From Acidobacteria bacterium SCN 69-37 (GTDB lineage: Bacteria > Acidobacteriota > Vicinamibacteria > Vicinamibacterales > SCN-69-37), in contig MEDJ01000005.1 of NCBI GenBank assembly GCA_001724025.1, positions 1 through 64,000 on the forward strand: 64,000 nt of DNA, read 5' to 3'. A program made the translations under genes and the position numbers. The stretch's first letter is position 1. Every line of letters starts with the position of its first letter. Below the pieces are notes generated by a model. It made no database searches. It saw only the letters and a program-made list of their open reading frames with translations, and was not told the DNA's origin. This document shows positions 58,743-64,000 of the stretch, piece by piece.

Positions 58743-60188
58743 TCATTCCGTCCGCTGGCTCGCGAACGGCTGCTTTGTCATGGGATCGATCGGAACGGTC
58801 GGGGCGGCTTCCCACGCGGCGAGGCTCGGCACGACCAGCATCACCCCGTACATGCGGACCCAGTGGCCAGGAAACGTGCAGACGAAGACGTACTCGCCCG
58901 GAACCTCGGGTGCCACGAACGCGAGGCGTTCACTGTTGCCTTGCGTGATGAGCCTCGTGGCGTGAAGCACCTCGGGCAGGTCCGGCACGAATGGCTTGAT
59001 CCCCGGATCTGACGGCAACGGCATCTGGCCGCCCGCCGTGCCGATCCGCTCGAGCGATCCCGGCGCGCCGATCACGACGTTGTGCGGCATCGCATCGGGA
59101 TTGACGAAGACGAGTTGCACGGGCCTGTTCGCTTCGACGACGAACCAACGCAGGTCGAACACGACCTGCTCCGGACGCGTCTCGAGACGCACGACGCGCA
59201 CGCCGAGCGCGCGGAGTCCTGCGCGCAGGGTTCGCGCGCGGTCGGCCGGCAATGCTTCCGCGAGGCGCTCGCCGAGCGCCATGGCATCGGTTGCCGCCAC
59301 GCCTGTCCGGTCGGCAGCCGGCACGGCCTCGAGCCACGCGATCACCCGCGTCACCACCTCGTCGACAGGCGCGCCGGCCCAGGCCGCATCGGACAGCGTG
59401 AGCAACGCCGCGATGACGGCCGCCTGGACGTCAGGCGCCGTCCCGGCCGCCATCAGCGGCGCCAGGATCGAGACCGTGGTCGCGTGCGGACGCAATCGAG
59501 CGAGCGCCTGGACGGCGGCGACGCGCGCAGGCTCGTCGGCCGTCGTCCTGCGCACGACCGCTTCGACGCGGTCGCCGAGCGCCGGCGTCATCGCGTCGAG
59601 GCGGTCCGGTGGAAACGCCGACAGCGCCTGAAGCAGCGCCGCCACGGCACCCGGTCGCGCGTCGGCCAGTTGCCACACGCTGGCCGCCGGCTCCCCGCCG
59701 GCCAGCAGACCGGCCAGTGCGCCGCGCATCACCGGCGCCGGGACGTCGGGCTGTGCCAGATGGTCGATCGCGATCTGGCGATCGTCGCGGAAGCGATCGA
59801 TCGGCTGCTCGGCCATCATCGCGACAAGTCCCTCGGCGGAGCGCTGATCGTCGAGCGGCACGTGCCCCAACGCTTCGAGCAGCACGGCCACCGGCGATGC
59901 TCGGGAGAGCCGCGCCAGGGCGGCCAGCGCCTCGGCGCGATCGGCGCGCGGCAGGCCGGCGCGGAGCAGGATCGCCATGTACACCGGCCGGTATCGCTGG
60001 TCGTCGTCGCGCCGCTCGACGCGGAGCAGTTGATCGTCGCTGAGTCGCCGGAGCTGATAGTCGACGGCGCGGGGCGACTGATCGAGCAGGATACGCGGAG
60101 GCGGGGCGTCCTGGGCCGCGGACACGTGCGCCCCACCGACCATCAATACGATGACACCAATCAGCCGACCGAGACGGGCGAGACTCAT
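58743..60188 (-). CDS. HEAT-repeat protein with C-terminal cupredoxin domain, exported
   Basis: 481 residues. It has a signal peptide (GVIVLMVGGAHVSAAQ), helical HEAT-like repeats (about 30-330), and a C-terminal azurin/plastocyanin-type domain (about 345-460). The copper ligands are a His in DAMPHNVVI, and Cys and His in VFVCTFPGHWVRMYG with a Met nearby. It is a type-1 copper electron carrier. HEAT plus cupredoxin usually forms part of one large PVC-type propeller protein; here it follows such a protein as a separate gene. Confidence 0.88.
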   Translation of the reverse strand: MSLARLGRLIGVIVLMVGGAHVSAAQDAPPPRILLDQSPRAVDYQLRRLSDDQLLRVERRDDDQRYRPVYMAILLRAGLPRADRAEALAALARLSRASPVAVLLEALGHVPLDDQRSAEGLVAMMAEQPIDRFRDDRQIAIDHLAQPDVPAPVMRGALAGLLAGGEPAASVWQLADARPGAVAALLQALSAFPPDRLDAMTPALGDRVEAVVRRTTADEPARVAAVQALARLRPHATTVSILAPLMAAGTAPDVQAAVIAALLTLSDAAWAGAPVDEVVTRVIAWLEAVPAADRTGVAATDAMALGERLAEALPADRARTLRAGLRALGVRVVRLETRPEQVVFDLRWFVVEANRPVQLVFVNPDAMPHNVVIGAPGSLERIGTAGGQMPLPSDPGIKPFVPDLPEVLHATRLITQGNSERLAFVAPEVPGEYVFVCTFPGHWVRMYGVMLVVPSLAAWEAAPTVPIDPMTKQPFASQRTE

Positions 60189-60205
60189 GCGCTCTCTTTG
60201 GATCG

Positions 60206-60260
60206 GAGGCCAGGGGCTTCAGCCCCCCGGGCGACGTCCGCAGGGACTCACGCCCCTGCG
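60206..60260. repeat. REP-like palindrome
   Basis: AGGGGCTTCAGCCCCC (near 60214-60229), and a second GCAGGGACTCACGCCCCTGC. It lies in the 80-base gap between the SGNH-propeller gene and the cupredoxin gene, so it is within the operon rather than after it. Confidence 0.6.
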
Positions 60261-60268
60261 CGCCGACG

Positions 60269-63019
60269 TTACTTCATGAACGCGTCGAGCGTCGCCATCG
60301 TCTGGTCGAGCGTGTACGACAGGAATCGATCCTGCGGCAGATCGAGCGACGACAACGCGACGGCCGCCGCATCGGGTGTCTGGAAGAAGCTCGCCGCGCG
60401 CACGGCCTCGAGCCGGACGGCCGGGTGCGGATCGACGGCCAGTTTCGCCAGGCGTGCGAGCGGGTCGCGCACGCGATCGCGCCAGTAGCACAGCACGCGC
60501 GTGGCCGCCGCGCGCGCCTGCGGGTCGGGCGACGCGAGCACGCGATCGAGCAGCGCCTCGTCCACGCGGTTGTGCCACTGGTGGACCCAGAGCGCTTCCA
60601 TCAGGTGGTGCGCGTAGCCGGGCGCCGCGGGATCGAGCGCTGCCACCCACGCATCGAGCGCCGGCATCACCTCGTCCAAGGGACGCGCGCCGAGCTCGAT
60701 CTTCGCGCGATACCTGACGCGGTTCTCCGGCGACCTCAACAGATCGAGCAGGGCGGGCACCGGCGCGCCGGCAATCTGCGGCGGCGTGAGCAGGGGGCGA
60801 TCGACGGCCGTCACACGATACACGCGCCCGTGCAGGCGATCGCGCGACGTATCGCGCAGGTTGTGCTGCATGTGGCCGACCACGGGGTTGTACCAGTCGA
60901 GGAAGTACAACGCCCCGTCGGGTCCGACCTCGGCATCGACCGGGCGGAAGTTGGGATCGGCCGACTCGAGCAGCGGCGTCGACTCCTCGAACTTCAACCC
61001 CGCGCCGTCGTCGCTGAAGTGATAGCTCAGCAGCCCGCGGAAACCGATCGTGTTGAGCACGATGAGGTTGCCCTGCATGGATTCCGGAAAGTGCCGGCTC
61101 GACAGGATCTCGGCGCCGCCCACGGGCCGCACGCGAATCTCTCCGGGCCGCGGCGCCTTGGTGCTCTCCATCGCCGGGTAGTACTTCTTCGTCGAGAACG
61201 ACGGTCCGTAGTACGTCTGCCCGCCCGTGGCGTCGAAGATGAAGTCACGGCCCCACTGATCCCAGACGTGGCCGTGCGGGTTCGGGAAGTTCATCGGCAC
61301 GAACGTCTCGATCTTCCAGGTGCGCGGCTCGAAACGATAAACGCCGCCGTCGGCCTGCCGCAGCGTCGGCGCCCAGGGCGACTCCACCTGCGTGCGATGG
61401 AAGATGCCTTCCTGCATGTAGAGCGCGCCGCCCGGATCGAACGTGAAGCTGTTGATCGCGTGGTGCGTGTCGGCCGAGTCGAAGCCGTGCAGCACGATCT
61501 CCTTCACGTCGTACACGTCGTCGCCGTCGGTGTCCTTCAGGAATACCAGATTCGGCTGCTGGGCCACGAGCACGCCACCGTTGTAGAACTCGAAGCCGGT
61601 CGGGTTCTGCAGATCGCCGGCGAACACCGTGCGTTTGTCCGCCTTCCCGTCGCCGTCGGTGTCCTCGAGGATCAGCAGCTTGTCGTCGCGCGGCGTCTTC
61701 GGCCGCCAGTGCGGATAGTTCTTCCACGACGCGACCCACAGCCGCCCGCGCGCGTCGAACGCCATCTGCACCGGGTTGACCAGATCGGGAAACTCCGCCT
61801 CGGACGCGAAGAGATTCGCCGCCAGGCCGGGCGCCACTGTCATCTTCGAGACGGCCGCCTCGCCGGAGAGGAACGGATCGGACGCCTGCAGGTTCGTGCC
61901 CGCATCGACGAAGGCCGGGGTGTTGCTGTCACCGACAGGCGGCACCGCCGGTCCGGCAGGTCCGCCGCGCGCGATGCGCCAGATCCGCTCGTCGCGATTG
62001 CGCGTCATCACGTCGAGGATCGGCAGTTCGCGCTGGAGGACGTCGTAGTTGCTCGGCAGCACGTCTTCTCTCGGTGTGGCCGCGGCAACCTTGTCGTCGA
62101 CGTTGCGTGGGTTGCCACGCACGAAGGTGAGGAACGCGCGGTCGCCATAGGTCGAGTACCCGTCGGTGACGCGGTACCGCTGGAACCAGTGCACGTTGCG
62201 ATCGATCACCGCCTCGCGCAGCCGCTCGAGAAACGTCTCGTCATACCGCGGGGCAGGACCGCCGAACAGGGCGCCATCAATGGCCTGCGCCAGCCACCTG
62301 TTGCCGCGCGCGTTGAGGTGCACGCCATTGAGGGTCAGCGGCTCAGTCGACTCGCGGTATCCCGTCTCCGATGCCGAGAACAAATCCACGAACGTCACGC
62401 CCGCGGCCGCCGCCTCCTCGCGCATCGCCCGCGTGTAGATCGCCAGGCGCGCGTTGTTGGCCGATCCATCAGGCAGATCGGGAGTACCCAGATCCTCGTG
62501 CGCAATCGGCGAGAAGAGGACGACGCGCGGGACGCTGGTGCCGTTGTAGCGCTGCGCGAGCGTATGCGTCAGCCACGCGCGCAGATCGTTCCTGAACGCC
62601 GGCAGCCCGGCCTCGCCGGCGAACGACTCGTTGTAGCCGAAGAACGCGAAGATGACGTCGGCGGCCGTATTCGCCCCCTCGAACCGGTTGTCGGTCCGTC
62701 CCCCAATCGGATCGGCCTTGCCGCTCAGCCACTCGTCCGGGGAGCCGAAGCCCTTCGACCGCGTCCGGGTGGCCACCTCGTCGCCGCTGAAGCCGAGATG
62801 CCTGAACGTCAGGTCGTGCTCGGGGAACCGGGCGTGCATCATCGTCTCGAGCCAGCCGTCGTACTGGAGGCGCTCGGCCAGCGTGTTGCCGATGACGGCG
62901 ACGTGATCGCCCGGACGCAGATCGAACGTCTCCTGGCGACCGGCCGTGGGCGCAGCCGCCCACATCGCGAACAGCAGGGCGCCAACCAAGACAGCAATGG
63001 ATCGAAGTCTGGTGATCAT
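60269..63019 (-). CDS. SGNH hydrolase-PVC beta-propeller-HEAT fusion protein, exported
   Basis: 916 residues. It has a signal peptide (SIAVLVGALLFAMWAAAPTAG), an N-terminal SGNH/GDSL domain (about 30-265; GDHVAVIGNTLAERLQYDGW, FAFFGYNESF, HLNARGNRWLAQ), and a PVC-type propeller (about 375-735; FDARGRLWVASWKNYPHW, LEDTDGDGKADKRTVFA, HGHVWDQWGRDFIFDATGG). HEAT-like repeats make up the C-terminus. No CxxCH is present, unlike many such proteins. The likely role is periplasmic binding or oxidation of a glycan, with deacylation by the SGNH domain and electrons to the cupredoxin encoded next. In the SGNH part the canonical Ser of GDS is Asn in IGNTL. Confidence 0.88.
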   Translation of the reverse strand: MITRLRSIAVLVGALLFAMWAAAPTAGRQETFDLRPGDHVAVIGNTLAERLQYDGWLETMMHARFPEHDLTFRHLGFSGDEVATRTRSKGFGSPDEWLSGKADPIGGRTDNRFEGANTAADVIFAFFGYNESFAGEAGLPAFRNDLRAWLTHTLAQRYNGTSVPRVVLFSPIAHEDLGTPDLPDGSANNARLAIYTRAMREEAAAAGVTFVDLFSASETGYRESTEPLTLNGVHLNARGNRWLAQAIDGALFGGPAPRYDETFLERLREAVIDRNVHWFQRYRVTDGYSTYGDRAFLTFVRGNPRNVDDKVAAATPREDVLPSNYDVLQRELPILDVMTRNRDERIWRIARGGPAGPAVPPVGDSNTPAFVDAGTNLQASDPFLSGEAAVSKMTVAPGLAANLFASEAEFPDLVNPVQMAFDARGRLWVASWKNYPHWRPKTPRDDKLLILEDTDGDGKADKRTVFAGDLQNPTGFEFYNGGVLVAQQPNLVFLKDTDGDDVYDVKEIVLHGFDSADTHHAINSFTFDPGGALYMQEGIFHRTQVESPWAPTLRQADGGVYRFEPRTWKIETFVPMNFPNPHGHVWDQWGRDFIFDATGGQTYYGPSFSTKKYYPAMESTKAPRPGEIRVRPVGGAEILSSRHFPESMQGNLIVLNTIGFRGLLSYHFSDDGAGLKFEESTPLLESADPNFRPVDAEVGPDGALYFLDWYNPVVGHMQHNLRDTSRDRLHGRVYRVTAVDRPLLTPPQIAGAPVPALLDLLRSPENRVRYRAKIELGARPLDEVMPALDAWVAALDPAAPGYAHHLMEALWVHQWHNRVDEALLDRVLASPDPQARAAATRVLCYWRDRVRDPLARLAKLAVDPHPAVRLEAVRAASFFQTPDAAAVALSSLDLPQDRFLSYTLDQTMATLDAFMK

Positions 63020-63043
63020 GTGTCCTCGTGATCTGATACGCGC

Positions 63044-63091
63044 TGGAGCCCCGAAACGTGTTCCCCCGGGGCTGAAGCCCCGGGGCTCCGA
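63044..63091. repeat. REP-like palindrome (same family as in the ABC ATPase gene)
   Basis: GGAGCCCC at 63044 and GGGGCTCC at the other end are inverted, and inside lies CCCCGGGGCTGAAGCCCCGG. The stretch TCCCCCGGGGCTGAAGCCCC plus GGGGCTCCGA is shared with unit 1 of the ATPase insertion. Confidence 0.8.
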
Positions 63092-63104
63092 CAGTCGCCC
63101 GCAG

Positions 63105-63138
63105 CGTAGCCTCGTGGCCCCGTAGCCGTGTAGCCATG
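63105..63138. repeat. CGTAGCC/CGTGGCC repeats
   Basis: Several degenerate CGTAGCC, CGTGGCC and TGTAGCC units, the same as at 41036-41110, just after the stop of the ThuA gene (minus strand). Confidence 0.65.
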
Positions 63139-63142
63139 CCGC

Positions 63143-64000
63143 CTACCGCGGTATCGCCGCGTCCCACCCTGCCATGTCGGACGGCTTCACGCCCTGAATC
63201 CATCCGTCGAACGCATAGCGGGTCGGGTGATACGGCCCGACGAGGCTGACGTCATTCGTCCCGGCAATCGCGGACTCGAGTCCCGCAGCCCACAGGATGC
63301 CGTTGACCAGCAGACGACGGAATCCGTCGTTCTTCAGATCCTCCGACGCGCCGTGCGTGGTCGTGAACACCCGGCCGTCGCGGCCGGACGCGCTGTGGTA
63401 CATCCGCGTCCAGGCGACCGGCATCAGGGTCTTGTCGGCCGCGGCCAGCGAATCCGGCGTCATGCCGTTCAGCACCTGCCCGCGCGCGAGCACCGTGCTG
63501 TCGGCCTGGGGATCTGCCGTGTAGCCACCCGACTCGGCCCACGCGTCGGTCACGCCGCGGAGAATCGGATGCGACGCGTTGGCCGGCTCGATCACCAGCC
63601 GCGAACTCTGCTCGTGGTTGGTGCCATAGTGACTGACCCACGTCTCGCCGAGCACCTGCCGGCCGAAACCGCCCACGTACTGTGGATCCTTGTTGTTCCA
63701 GGTGTACTTGGCGAATGGCGAACCCGCGCGCTGGATCTGGAACGCGTGCGTGGCCGTTCGGATCCCGACGACAGGGCCGCCACGGTCGAGGTAGTCGACG
63801 AGGTGCTGCATCTCGGCGTCGGGGAACTCCTGGAACCGCGCGGCCATCACGAGCAGGTCGGCCGTCTTCAGCGCGTCGAGTCCGGCCATGTGCGAACTGC
63901 CCGGCTCGATGAACCCGGTCGCCGGGTTCGTCGTGATGAACACGCTGCAGCGGAACCCGTAGTGTCGCGCGAGAATCCGTGCCAGGGCCGGCAGCGTCTC
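63143..64000 (-). CDS. ThuA domain protein (5' end outside window)
   Basis: 286 residues visible; the frame is open to the window end at 64000 (starting ETLPALARIL). The ThuA domain is class-I glutamine amidotransferase-like: LKTADLLVMAARFQEFPDAEM, YLDRGGPVVGIRTATHAF, VLGETWVSHYGTNHEQSSRLV, HPILRGVTDAW, MPVAWTRMYHSASGRDGRVF, and GFRRLLVNGILWAAGLE. ThuA-like proteins are linked to trehalose and other sugar use; this form is usually exported and sits with PVC-type propellers. It is upstream of the SGNH-propeller gene and probably in the same operon. Confidence 0.9.
   Translation of the reverse strand, partial: ETLPALARILARHYGFRCSVFITTNPATGFIEPGSSHMAGLDALKTADLLVMAARFQEFPDAEMQHLVDYLDRGGPVVGIRTATHAFQIQRAGSPFAKYTWNNKDPQYVGGFGRQVLGETWVSHYGTNHEQSSRLVIEPANASHPILRGVTDAWAESGGYTADPQADSTVLARGQVLNGMTPDSLAAADKTLMPVAWTRMYHSASGRDGRVFTTTHGASEDLKNDGFRRLLVNGILWAAGLESAIAGTNDVSLVGPYHPTRYAFDGWIQGVKPSDMAGWDAAIPR

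Noticed and set aside
60425-63031. An 868-codon open frame on the plus strand
   Set aside because: Antisense to the SGNH-propeller gene. Its residues (REVRRQ, VHDV types) are those expected from a mirror frame and no SD or family supports it.

Overview
The window reads as chromosomal DNA of a high-GC (about 68-70% by eye), Gram-negative, aerobic heterotroph. The best fit is Acidobacteriota, Vicinamibacteria-like. This rests on gene content only: an ADOP-type permease, tandem GMC oxidoreductase/gluconate-dehydrogenase-subunit-3 modules, PQQ enzymes, PVC-type beta-propeller proteins, several exported Gfo/Idh/MocA and ThuA proteins, paired RRM proteins and CHAT/ECF-sigma cassettes. There is no rRNA or ribosomal protein to confirm it. 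No tRNA, rRNA or CRISPR array was seen.

Layout. 1-0.45 kb: the 3' end of an IS21-type element (istB and terminal motifs), then lower-GC DNA leading into a TPR sigma-54 activator. 3.4-13.7 kb: housekeeping and small genes (ispG, two cyclophilins, a GH5-like hydrolase, a DUF4126 protein, YceI). It includes two paralogous glycine-rich RRM RNA-binding proteins whose 160-170-nt leaders resemble each other. 13.7-27.6 kb: a MarR-YceI operon, two GMC/subunit-3 pairs facing tail to tail, an M1 peptidase, a type-B carboxylesterase, a PQQ dehydrogenase with a haem c, and a Gfo/Idh/MocA oxidoreductase. 27.6-35.3 kb: an ADOP-like permease with degenerate coupling loops, a DedA-type protein, a second Gfo/Idh/MocA protein, and a two-gene ABC-2 exporter whose ATPase carries an in-frame palindromic-repeat insertion and whose permease has an extra C-terminal domain.

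35.3-40.9 kb is the most unusual segment. It is an operon of ECF sigma factor, zinc-finger anti-sigma factor, a 262-residue protein I cannot identify, and a TPR-CHAT (caspase-like) lipoprotein. It is bracketed by two related inverted-repeat elements and followed by a small carboxypeptidase-regulatory-like protein. 41-50.8 kb: a YncE-like propeller, GntR regulator, extended YjbQ-like protein, cytochrome c/propeller/HEAT/discoidin protein, DUF5658, DUF4159, luciferase-like monooxygenase, DUF411 and bactofilin. 50.8-64 kb: GH31, PQQ sugar dehydrogenase, a VOC protein with a predicted ECF41 promoter next to an ECF41 sigma gene, TlpA thioredoxin, TonB receptor, HEAT-cupredoxin, SGNH-propeller fusion and a truncated ThuA gene.

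Common themes are periplasmic oxidation of sugars and alcohols (GMC, PQQ, cytochrome c, cupredoxin) with glycoside hydrolases. Many genes appear to start within 5-9 nt of a TAnnnT -10 box, suggesting leaderless mRNAs. Dispersed palindromic (REP-like) repeats sit at gene ends, and once inside a gene.
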